Shown here one piece after another: positions 7,743 to 15,562 of a DNA stretch of 64,000 nucleotides (the stretch's first letter is position 1; each line of letters opens with the position of its first letter). This stretch comes from Conexibacter woesei DSM 14684 (lineage in GTDB: Bacteria; Actinomycetota; Thermoleophilia; Solirubrobacterales; Solirubrobacteraceae). Made by a program: the position numbers and the translations under genes. A model generated the notes under the pieces. It searched no databases, had not been told where the DNA came from, and was given only the letters and a program-made list of their open reading frames with translations. The DNA is taken from assembly GCF_000025265.1 (NCBI RefSeq), contig NC_013739.1, forward strand, positions 1,488,001-1,552,000. Direction: 5' to 3'.

Positions 7743-10127
7743 TTGCGCACAACTTCAGGGGCGCGGTACATCGCGGCTGCGATCGCGACGGCGGTCGCCG
7801 TCTTGACGTTCGCCGCGGCGGCCGGGGCGGTGAGCGTCAACGGGTTCGCTTACCAGGCGCTGGGGCCCTACTCAGAGGTGGGCGAGTTCTACGAGAAGGG
7901 GCTCGGGCTGCCGCATGCGCGGGCGATCGTCGCGTACGACTCGGCGGACAGCCCGGCGACGATGGCCAGCATCCACCAATGGGTGCAGAGAATGCAGTCG
8001 CGCGGTCGTCAAGTGTTGATCTCCTTCAACCACAACAACAGCGCACCGCCCGACCCCACGACGTACGGTCAGAGAATCAGAGCGTTTCGCGATTGGATGA
8101 TCGACCACGGCAGCGCGATCCCGGAGTTCACCGCCTGGAACGAACCGAACCATCCCGCTGAGAACGACACGACAAGAGTGAGACTCAACCCCTCCGCGGC
8201 GAACCAGGCTCCTCTCGCGGCGCAGTATTGGAAGAGACTGAACTCGCTCTGCCAGATCGCCGTCAACGGGCAGAGATGCGCCGCGATCGCCGGCGACTTC
8301 TCGGACCCCAACCCCACGCTCTCCGGTCACATCTCGTTCTTCAACAGATATGTCGCGGACTACACAGCCGAGTTGAGCGTCGGCACAGACAGAGCGACGC
8401 CGTCGAAGTGGGCGATCCACCCGTACTCGGCGATCGCCAACAAGAACTTCAGCGTGGTCGAGTCATGGATCAACAGCAACACCGGATCCGCCGACGTCTG
8501 GCTGACCGAGCTCGGGGCGAAGTTCTGCCGGGAGAACTGGGGCTTTGAGAACCTCGCGGGAACCCCGGGCAACGCCATCACCGCCGCCGCCTACCAAGAC
8601 GACCGCGCGAGAGCATTGAAGGGATCGCTTGCGGGGCTCTCGTCGCGCGTGACCCGTGCCTACTACTACACGCTCGGTGCGCCCGCCGCCGACCCTCACA
8701 AGCATTGCGATATCGAGCCCGGTTGGGACACACAGTTGCTGGGCGATCAGTACGGGTACGGCTCCGCGGAGCGCCCCGCCTTCCGCGCCCTGTTCCCCTC
8801 GGCGCCGACGCCGCAGGCACCTGCCGTGGCGACGACCGGCGCGTCGAGCGTCAATACGACGACGGCGACGCTGAACGGCACGGTGAACCCGCTGGGGCTC
8901 ACGACGACGTACCGCTTCGAGTACGGCGACACCGCTGCGTATGGGGCCTCGACACCTGACACGAGTGCGGGCGCGGGGAGCAGCGCGATCAACGCCAGCG
9001 CCAACCTCACCGGCCTGCGGCCAGGCACGACCTATCACTACCGTCTCGTCGCCAGCAACGTGATGGGGACGAGCTACGGCGCCGACCAGACGTTCAAGAC
9101 CCTGGCGGAGCCGCACGTCGCGTTCGTCGACGCCGAGTGGGGGCAGGACACGATCACCGACTGGTCGTTGACGCTGCCGGCGGGCTGGCAGCAGCGCTTC
9201 TTGTTCGGCTCGCGCGTGGCGGCCGGAACGAGCCCGGCCGCGGTGACGCTCAACGGCACTCCGTACATCGCGTTCGTCGATGCTGACAACGGCAACACGA
9301 TCACGGTCTGGAAGAAGGATCCGATCGCCGATTGGCAGCGGATCTTCCTCGGCGGTCCCGCCGTCACGGCCGGGACCAGTCCGACCGCGGTGGTGATGGA
9401 CGGGGAAGTGCGCATCTTCTTCGCCGACGCGACGCTCAACGACACGCTCACGGAATGGAGACTCAGCGGGGGCAGATGGCTGGAGCAGGGGCTCTATGTC
9501 GACGCGATGGCGACAGGCACCAGACCGTCGGCCGTCGTGAGCGGCGACACGCTGCACCTCCTGTACGTCAGCGCCGCGGGGAGCACCATGGCGGCGTGGC
9601 GCTGGACGGCGGCCAGCGGCTGGCACCACTCGCGGCTCTACCAGGATCCGGTTGCGGCCGGTACGAGTCCGAGCGCCGTCCTCTCGAAGGGCACGGTGCA
9701 CGTCTTTCACGTCAACGCGAGAAACAACCACACGATCTCCGACTGGACGTGGGACGCGAACGGCTGGGTTCAGCATCCCCTGTGGGGCCACAGAGTCGCG
9801 GCCAGAAGCAGTCCGAGCGCGATCGTGAGCACCGCCGGCGATCCGCTCGTCTTCTTCGTCGACGACGAGAACAACAACCGCGAGACGACCGCGTGGGTGT
9901 GGGCCGGCACGGCCGGCTGGCAGCAGGCATTCCTCCACGGCGAGAGAGTCGCGGCAGGCACGAGTCCGAGCGCGGTGATGACCGACGAGACCCCGCACGT
10001 CTACTACGTCAACGCGGATCGGGCCAACTCGATCACCGACTGGAGCTGGACGACGACGAGAGGGTGGCAGCAAACGTTCCTGTGGGGCCACAGAGTCGCC
10101 GCAGGCAGCAGCCCCGCCGGCTGGTGA
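7743..10127 (+). CDS. Secreted glycoside hydrolase-like protein with Fn3 domain and seven C-terminal repeats
   Basis: This 794-residue protein starts with TTG at 7743, 8 nt after GGAG, and has a signal peptide (RYIAAAIATAVAVLTFAAAAGA). Residues about 35-335 look like a clan GH-A TIM-barrel: AWNEPNH carries the likely acid/base Glu134 and WLTELGA the likely nucleophile Glu256, 122 residues apart. A fibronectin-type III-like domain (TATLNGTVNPLGLTTTYRFEYG) follows at about 365-455. Seven repeats of about 45 residues then carry an (F/Y)-(V/A)-x-A-x(4-6)-(T/I)-x-x-W signature and VAAGTSPSAV linkers, suggesting a seven-bladed lectin-like beta-propeller. It probably acts outside the cell on a polysaccharide. 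Substrate and GH family are not known. Confidence 0.78.
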   Translation: MRTTSGARYIAAAIATAVAVLTFAAAAGAVSVNGFAYQALGPYSEVGEFYEKGLGLPHARAIVAYDSADSPATMASIHQWVQRMQSRGRQVLISFNHNNSAPPDPTTYGQRIRAFRDWMIDHGSAIPEFTAWNEPNHPAENDTTRVRLNPSAANQAPLAAQYWKRLNSLCQIAVNGQRCAAIAGDFSDPNPTLSGHISFFNRYVADYTAELSVGTDRATPSKWAIHPYSAIANKNFSVVESWINSNTGSADVWLTELGAKFCRENWGFENLAGTPGNAITAAAYQDDRARALKGSLAGLSSRVTRAYYYTLGAPAADPHKHCDIEPGWDTQLLGDQYGYGSAERPAFRALFPSAPTPQAPAVATTGASSVNTTTATLNGTVNPLGLTTTYRFEYGDTAAYGASTPDTSAGAGSSAINASANLTGLRPGTTYHYRLVASNVMGTSYGADQTFKTLAEPHVAFVDAEWGQDTITDWSLTLPAGWQQRFLFGSRVAAGTSPAAVTLNGTPYIAFVDADNGNTITVWKKDPIADWQRIFLGGPAVTAGTSPTAVVMDGEVRIFFADATLNDTLTEWRLSGGRWLEQGLYVDAMATGTRPSAVVSGDTLHLLYVSAAGSTMAAWRWTAASGWHHSRLYQDPVAAGTSPSAVLSKGTVHVFHVNARNNHTISDWTWDANGWVQHPLWGHRVAARSSPSAIVSTAGDPLVFFVDDENNNRETTAWVWAGTAGWQQAFLHGERVAAGTSPSAVMTDETPHVYYVNADRANSITDWSWTTTRGWQQTFLWGHRVAAGSSPAGW

Positions 10128-10132
10128 CGAGA

Positions 10133-10172
10133 GCGGAGGGCCGCCGGAACTCGACTTCCGGCGGCCCTCCGC
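10133..10172. terminator. Strong bidirectional hairpin terminator
   Basis: A perfect 17-bp stem (10133-10149 with 10156-10172) closes a 6-nt loop. It starts 5 bp after the hydrolase stop and lies 50 bp beyond the stop of the convergent LAL regulator, so it can serve both. Confidence 0.85.
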
Positions 10173-10221
10173 GGCAGGGTGTCGTTCTGGAGGGGGTTGA
10201 AGGCTCCTCGCGCCGGGGCGC

Positions 10222-13020
10222 TCAGCCGGCCGCGGCCGTCAGTCCGAGCGCGTCGGCGAGGCCGGACCGGGAGTTGATCCCGAGCTTGCCGTAGGCGTGG
10301 CCGAGGTGGTGCTCGACCGTCTTGCGCGTGACCCACAGGGCCTCGGCGATCTCACGGTTCGAGAGCCCCTCCGCGGCCAGCTCGGCGGTGCGCCGCTCGC
10401 TCGGCGTGAGCGCCTCGGCGCCGCTCAACAGCTCGCGTCGCGGGCGGCCGCCGGCCGCCTCCAGCTCAGCTCGCACGAGCCGGCTCAGCAGCGTCGACTC
10501 GGCGCGCGTGGCGAGGTCGAGCGCCGGTCTCAGCGCCGCGCGCGCGTCGCTGCGCTTCCCGCTCCGGCGCAGGAGCGCGCCGAGGTCGTGCAGCGCCCAC
10601 GCGCGCTCCATCCGCAGCGGGCTGCCGGCCAGCGTCTCGACCGCCTCCTGCAGCTGCTCGATCGCGTCGCCGCCGAGCGCCCGCGCCCGCACCCGCAGCG
10701 CCGCGCCGAGCGCGCCGGGGGTCCCCGCCGCGCGTGCGACGGCGACGTCGTGGTCGGCCAGCTCCAGCGCCTCGTCGCGTTCGCCGCGCATCGCCAGCAG
10801 CTCCGCCAGCCGCAGCCGGCCGCGCGTGGCGAACGGCGCGCGCCAGCCGCGCGCGTCGCCCGCGGCGATCACGTGGCGGAAGTCCTCCTCGGCGTCCACG
10901 CCGCGCCGCAGGTGGGCGCGCACGAGGCCGCGAGCGGAGCGCACGAACGGCTCGACGAACGTCCCCTCCGCGGCACCGAGCGGGCCGTCGACGATCTCCG
11001 CGGCTTCCTGCGCGCGGTCGAGCAGCAGCAGGTTCTCGGCGGTGATCGCGGCCAGCGCCGGGGTCGTCACGTCGAGGTCGAGCGCACGCACCGCGTCGAG
11101 CCCGAGCCGCGAGCGCGCGGCGCCGGTCGCGACCGAGCCGAAGTCGCGGTGCCAGTAGCCCCACGACTGGTTGACGAACAGGCTGGCGATCTGCAGGCCG
11201 CGCCGGCGGATCTCGTTCTCGCCGTCGGTCAGCAGGCGGCCGCACGCCTCGGCGTCCTCGGCGAAGCGCAGCGCGTGCGTCAGCAGGTTCCAGGTCGAGC
11301 CGCCCTGGCCGACGTCGTCGACGAGCGCGCCGCCTGCAGTCGCGCGGCGCGCCAGCTCCAGCGTCTGCCGCGGCGGGGCGCCCGCCATCGACGCCTGCAC
11401 CGCCACGTGCGCGAGCATCACCGGCGAGGGGTCGACAGCGGCTGCGGCGGCCTCCAGCCACGCGTCGCGCTGGCCCGCGAACGCGTCGACGAAGATCAGC
11501 GCCTCCGCCACGAACGCCTCCAACCGCAGCCGCAGCGCGGGGTCGGCGGTCTGCGCCCGCGCCTGCTCGGCGAGCGTGAAGGCGGCCTGCGGGTCGTTGT
11601 GGACGAGCACGAACGCGAGCGCCGCGCGCGCCCGCACCGCGTCCTCGCCGTCGAGTCCCGCCGCGAGCGCCTCGTGCAGCCGCTCCGCGCCGTGTGGCCG
11701 CTGCGCGCGCAGCTCCAACTCGCCGAGCTCGGCCAGGACGCGCGGACGGTCGGCGGCCGGCGGCGGCTCCTCCAGCGCCCGTGCGAGCAGCTCGACGGCG
11801 GTCTCGGTCGCGCCCTCCGCCGCGGCGATGCGGGCGGCGGCGTAGAGGTCGGCGACTGCGTCGGCGCTGCCGGACGGCTGTGCCGCGAGCCAGTGCGAGG
11901 CGACCTCGGTCTGGCGCGCGCCGCGCTCGCGCAGCCGCGTCGCGCAGTCGCGATGCAGCCGCATCAGCTCGCCGCGCGGGGTGGAGGCGACGACAGCGGA
12001 GCGCACGAGCGGGTGGACGAACGCGCGCCCGCCTGGCGCGAGCATCGCCGCCGCGACGAGCGCGTCGACCGCGCGGTGGGCGGCGTCCGGGGCGAGCCCG
12101 GACAGCGCCACGACGTCGTCGACCGGCGCGCGCTCGCCAGCGACCGCAGTCGCGCGGGCGACCGTGACCGCGTCAGGTCCGAGCGTCCGCAGCCGCCGCT
12201 CGACGATCCGCGCGACGCCGCGGCTGCCGATCTCCGTCAGCTGCTGCGCCTCGGCCTCCAGGCCGCGCAGGCCGCTCGCGGCCGACTCGCGCCCGAGCAC
12301 GGTGACGAGCAGCGGGTTGCCGCCGGTCGCGACGCGCGCCGCGGTGACGAACGCGGGCGCGGGCTCGCCGCCGAGCTCGCGTCCGAGGATCGCGCCGATC
12401 GCGTGCTCGCCGAGCGCTCCGGGCAGCAGCGTCTGCGCCGCCGGCCCGGCCGCCAGCTCCGTCAGCACGGCGGCCGGCGCGTCCGGCTCGTTCGGCCGCA
12501 TGCTGCCGACGACCAGAACCGGCAGCTCGTCGACGCGGCGGCCGAGGAACTCGAGGAAGCGGACCGAGGCGACGTCGGCCCAGTGCAGGTCGTCGACGCG
12601 CAGCACCAGCGGGCGCTCCTCGGCGAGATTCGCGACGAGCCATGCGAGGCCGCTGAGGACGCCGTACTCCGGATCCGCGTCGCCGCTCGCCGCGTGCTCG
12701 AAGACGGCGATCGCGCGGCCGGCGGCGCCCGCGAACAGCTGCTCGCGCGCGTCGGCGCTAAGGCTGTCGAGCGTCTGCTCCAGCAGCTGCAGCACGACGC
12801 CGAACGCGAAGCCGCGGTCGAGCTCCGACGCGCGCGCGCCGAGCACGAGCGCGTCGTGCTCGCGCGCGAGCGGCCCGACCGCGTCGATCAGCGCGGTCTT
12901 GCCGATCCCCGCCGGCCCCTCCAGCAGCACGACGCCTCCGCGCCCGGCGACGGCCGCCTCGAGCGCGCGGTGCAGCGTCGCCGTCTCGCGGTCGCGGTCG
13001 AGCAGGGAGGTCTCTGACAC
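10222..13020 (-). CDS. LuxR-family LAL regulator (ATP-binding, helix-turn-helix)
   Basis: This 932-residue regulator begins with an AAA/STAND-type ATPase: Walker A GPAGIGKT at about 35-42 and Walker B LVLRVDDLHWAD at about 147-158. A long helical TPR-like middle region follows. The C-terminal LuxR helix-turn-helix is LTPSERRTAELAAEGLSNREIAEALWVTRKTVEHHLGHAYGKLGINSRSGLADAL. LAL proteins are signal-dependent transcription activators, usually of catabolic or secondary-metabolite genes. GTG at 13020 was chosen as start because it opens the typical SLLDRDRETATL segment. An in-frame GTG at 13116 would place the terminator of the upstream gene inside the coding region. The gene ends opposite the secreted hydrolase with a shared terminator. 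Confidence 0.93.
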   Translation of the reverse strand: MSETSLLDRDRETATLHRALEAAVAGRGGVVLLEGPAGIGKTALIDAVGPLAREHDALVLGARASELDRGFAFGVVLQLLEQTLDSLSADAREQLFAGAAGRAIAVFEHAASGDADPEYGVLSGLAWLVANLAEERPLVLRVDDLHWADVASVRFLEFLGRRVDELPVLVVGSMRPNEPDAPAAVLTELAAGPAAQTLLPGALGEHAIGAILGRELGGEPAPAFVTAARVATGGNPLLVTVLGRESAASGLRGLEAEAQQLTEIGSRGVARIVERRLRTLGPDAVTVARATAVAGERAPVDDVVALSGLAPDAAHRAVDALVAAAMLAPGGRAFVHPLVRSAVVASTPRGELMRLHRDCATRLRERGARQTEVASHWLAAQPSGSADAVADLYAAARIAAAEGATETAVELLARALEEPPPAADRPRVLAELGELELRAQRPHGAERLHEALAAGLDGEDAVRARAALAFVLVHNDPQAAFTLAEQARAQTADPALRLRLEAFVAEALIFVDAFAGQRDAWLEAAAAAVDPSPVMLAHVAVQASMAGAPPRQTLELARRATAGGALVDDVGQGGSTWNLLTHALRFAEDAEACGRLLTDGENEIRRRGLQIASLFVNQSWGYWHRDFGSVATGAARSRLGLDAVRALDLDVTTPALAAITAENLLLLDRAQEAAEIVDGPLGAAEGTFVEPFVRSARGLVRAHLRRGVDAEEDFRHVIAAGDARGWRAPFATRGRLRLAELLAMRGERDEALELADHDVAVARAAGTPGALGAALRVRARALGGDAIEQLQEAVETLAGSPLRMERAWALHDLGALLRRSGKRSDARAALRPALDLATRAESTLLSRLVRAELEAAGGRPRRELLSGAEALTPSERRTAELAAEGLSNREIAEALWVTRKTVEHHLGHAYGKLGINSRSGLADALGLTAAAG

Positions 13021-13068
13021 GGCACGGCAGTCTAGAGCCGCGCGTCGCGCCAGCAGGTGCCGAAATCC

Positions 13069-13105
13069 GGCGGGGATCCGGGCGACACGGCCCCGGATCC
13101 CCGCC
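13069..13105 (-). terminator. Hairpin terminator of the TolB-like gene
   Basis: A perfect 14-bp stem (13069-13082 with 13092-13105) with a 9-nt loop begins 8 bp after the TolB-like stop codon. Its position argues against the upstream start for the following LAL gene. Confidence 0.75.
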
Positions 13106-13112
13106 GCCTCGC

Positions 13113-14561
13113 TCACCGCTTCAACGTGACGCTGCCGTGCGCCTTGCCGGCGCTCAGCCGGAGCTTGACCGAGCGGCGGTCGCGCAGCTGCCGGCGCGCC
13201 TTCGCGGTGAAGACGAGCTTGACGCTCGCGCGGCCGGATCTGCCGACCTTCGCGCGCCCCGACGCGACGACCTTCGCGCCCGTGATCGCCGACGCTCTGA
13301 CGACGCCGGGCTTCAGGCCCGACAGCTGCACCGTCAGCCCGTTCTTCAGTGCCGCACCGAGCGTGACGCGCTTGCGCAGCGTGATCGCGGCGCCGCGCGG
13401 CGGGCCGGCGGTGTCCGGCGCCGGGGTCACCGGTCTTCCGGGAGCGACCGGGCCGGTCGGCGTTCTCGGCGGGCTCGGTCTTCTCGGCGGGTTCGGTCTC
13501 TGCGGTGGGTTCGGTCTGTCCGGCGTGGCCGGCCGCGCGGGCGGCACGTCAGCCGGCCCCCAGTCGGGGTTGCTCGCGCCCGGGATCAGCAGCCGCTTGG
13601 TGTGTTCGGCCGTCGGCGTACCGCAGTCGTTCGCGAAGTCCGGCAGCGGCAGCACGTTGACGCCGCCCGCGTCGGCGAACGCCAGCGTCTTCCCGTCGGG
13701 TGACCACGACGGCGAGCTGACGCGGCCGTTGCCGTCTTCGAGCCGATAGCAGTTCTGTGGCACCTGCGGATAGCCGCCCATCGCGCGGTAGAGGAACAGC
13801 GTCTCGCGTTGCTCGCCGGTGACGAAGACGAGCTTCGTCTTGTCGCGCGTCATCTCGCCGTCGTTGAGCCCGCCGGGCGCCGACGGGTCGAAGAACCAGC
13901 GTGACAGCGCACCGGGGAGCCCGCCGGCGGCGTCGCCCGGCGTGTGGACGACGGCGTCCGGGTTGCCGACCTGGATCGGATCCGACAGCAGCGTCTCGCC
14001 GTCGCCGTTCCACGACGGGCCGACCCAGCCGGTCTGCTCGTTGTAGCCGGGCTTGTCGAACGGGCTTCTGCCGTCGGGCGAGATGTAGTTGGTGCCCTGG
14101 CGGCCGTAGACCGTCTGGCAGCCGGTCGACGGATTGCAGTTCGGCGTCTCGCCGAACTGGGTGTAGTACCAGGTGTACGCGATCTTCATGCCGTCTGGGG
14201 AGATCGCAGGGTCGAACGGGCCGCGGAACTGCGTGCCCGGCATCGTGTACGAGTGCGGTGTGAGGACGTCGTATCTCGTCGTGCCGTCGGCGTTGACGAT
14301 CTTGCCGTCAGGCTCGAACGTGCGGATCCTGTCGCCGTGCAGCGCCGCGATGCGACCGCTGTCGGCCTGCGAGACGGTCGAGTACCCGCCGTCGAACGTG
14401 ACCTGGTACTGGCGAGCGCCGTCCGGGGTCGAGAGCCAGACGTCGCCGCCCTTGACGTAGGCGATCGAATCGGCGGAGGCCCCTCCGGCGGCCAGCAGCA
14501 GCGTGCTGCCGGCGACGGCGAGGGCGGCGCCGAAGCGCCGTGGGAGTGGTGTGTTGAGCAT
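13113..14561 (-). CDS. Secreted TolB/PD40-like beta-propeller protein
   Basis: This 482-residue protein has a signal peptide (RFGAALAVAGSTLLLAAGGASA) and PD40/TolB-type propeller motifs: IAYVKGGDVWLSTPDG, DPAISPDGMKIAYTW, and SPSWSPDGKTLAFADAGG. A Pro-rich linker of about 60 residues (PNPPQRPNPPRRPSPP) follows. A C-terminal Arg/Lys/Ala-rich beta domain (about 395-482) resembles the small Ig-like modules often attached to actinobacterial exported proteins. It probably sits at or outside the cell surface; the partner or ligand is unknown. The promoter region, shared with a divergent secreted protein, contains several CAGGG boxes, and a hairpin terminator follows the stop. Confidence 0.8.
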   Translation of the reverse strand: MLNTPLPRRFGAALAVAGSTLLLAAGGASADSIAYVKGGDVWLSTPDGARQYQVTFDGGYSTVSQADSGRIAALHGDRIRTFEPDGKIVNADGTTRYDVLTPHSYTMPGTQFRGPFDPAISPDGMKIAYTWYYTQFGETPNCNPSTGCQTVYGRQGTNYISPDGRSPFDKPGYNEQTGWVGPSWNGDGETLLSDPIQVGNPDAVVHTPGDAAGGLPGALSRWFFDPSAPGGLNDGEMTRDKTKLVFVTGEQRETLFLYRAMGGYPQVPQNCYRLEDGNGRVSSPSWSPDGKTLAFADAGGVNVLPLPDFANDCGTPTAEHTKRLLIPGASNPDWGPADVPPARPATPDRPNPPQRPNPPRRPSPPRTPTGPVAPGRPVTPAPDTAGPPRGAAITLRKRVTLGAALKNGLTVQLSGLKPGVVRASAITGAKVVASGRAKVGRSGRASVKLVFTAKARRQLRDRRSVKLRLSAGKAHGSVTLKR

Positions 14562-14608
14562 GGCGCCGATGCTCGTCCCGCCCTATCGATCTCGCGACGG
14601 GAGCCCAC

Positions 14609-14665
14609 CCCAGGGTCTGCCCTGAACTTGGGGTCGGGGTGCCCACTCCAGGGCCATTCCCAGGG
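14609..14665. promoter_or_regulatory. CAGGG boxes in the divergent promoter region
   Basis: Between the TolB-like gene and the divergent secreted gene lie CAGGG-TCTG-CCCTG (14611-14624, a perfect inverted repeat) and two CCAGGG boxes starting at 14648 and 14660 around CATTC. The half-site resembles those upstream of the 1175-residue protein and the second LAL gene, but the spacing differs. Confidence 0.45.
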
Positions 14666-14710
14666 AGGCTCCCCGATGTGGAGGGCTGCTGCCCGCGGCA
14701 GGCTCGTCGC

Positions 14711-15541
14711 ATGACTTCGAACAGCAGACGGATCAGCGAGCGGCTCGCCCTCGCGGCGAGCGCGATCGCGCTCGCGGCGCTGACCGCGCCGAGCGCCCAT
14801 GCGGCGAGCACGCCGACCTACACCGTCGACGTGACGGGCATCCACGTCGTCGACTGGCGGTACCAGACCGACAACTACCCAGACGAGTGCAAGGCCTGGG
14901 TGAAGGGGTCGGGGACCGCGACGCTCGGCATCCGCACGACCAAGCCGGCGCGCTACATGCTGCTGGCGTTTCCCGGGATGGCGCCGCAGCTGCTGATGTC
15001 CAAGCTCGGCAGATACGCCGGCGTCGCGCAGCGCACCGCCAGCGACTGGGAGGACCACGCGATACCCCAGACGTCGGCGTGCACGCCGTGCGGCCCGCTG
15101 AGCGAGTACGGCGAGTGCAGCGAACCGGGCCCGCCGCTCGCGCCGCTGCACGACTGCAGGAGACGCAACGGCATCGCAAGCGCGGCGGTGTCCCTGATCG
15201 AGGCGGGCAAGAGCCGCGAGCGCAACGGGCCGGCGGCGCTCGTCGACGCCCTGCGCGTCGACACGAGCGTCGTGGCGAGATTCCCCTCCTGTCCTCCGAC
15301 CCAGCTGACCGAAGGGCCCGGCATGCGCAGCGAGAACGCGCGCGAGGTCAGCATCGTCGGCCCCAAGGTGCGCCGGATCCGCAGGCTCGCCCGCGGCCAG
15401 AAGATCACGCTCCACGGCTCCGTCGAGCGCAGCTTCGCGGGCGGACGAGAGACCCAGCGGTGCTCCAAGCCCGCGGGCGGTGCCGGCTACAGCGAGTGCG
15501 CGGTCACCGATGTCACCGTCGAGATCAAGCGGGTCGCCTGA
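14711..15541 (+). CDS. Secreted protein of unknown function
   Basis: This 276-residue protein starts at ATG 14711 and has a signal peptide (RLALAASAIALAALTAPSAHA, cleavage probably after HAA). The mature part has a strand-rich beginning (TPTYTVDVTGIHVVDWRYQTDN) and a Cys-rich centre (SACTPCGPLSEYGECSEPGPPLAPLHDC). It ends with a beta segment typical of a single compact exported domain. It is divergent from the TolB-like gene and shares its CAGGG-box promoter region, so the two may be co-regulated. No family is recognised. Confidence 0.75.
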   Translation: MTSNSRRISERLALAASAIALAALTAPSAHAASTPTYTVDVTGIHVVDWRYQTDNYPDECKAWVKGSGTATLGIRTTKPARYMLLAFPGMAPQLLMSKLGRYAGVAQRTASDWEDHAIPQTSACTPCGPLSEYGECSEPGPPLAPLHDCRRRNGIASAAVSLIEAGKSRERNGPAALVDALRVDTSVVARFPSCPPTQLTEGPGMRSENAREVSIVGPKVRRIRRLARGQKITLHGSVERSFAGGRETQRCSKPAGGAGYSECAVTDVTVEIKRVA

Positions 15542-15561
15542 CGCGCGGGCAGACGCGCGTC
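15540..15561. terminator. Short hairpin between convergent stops
   Basis: An 8-bp perfect stem (15540-15547 with 15554-15561) and 6-nt loop occupy the gap between the convergent genes and may terminate both. It is short, so support is moderate. Confidence 0.45.
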
Positions 15562-15562
15562 C

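Noticed and set aside
7541-7840. Minus-strand 99-codon frame upstream of the 14-repeat pseudogene as its signal peptide
   Set aside because: Most of it is antisense to the hydrolase signal peptide and it stops at 7541 without joining the repeat frame.
13021-13116. GTG 13116 as start of the first LAL regulator
   Set aside because: The stretch contains a 14-bp-stem terminator of the upstream gene, and the LAL N-terminal pattern begins only at GTG 13020.
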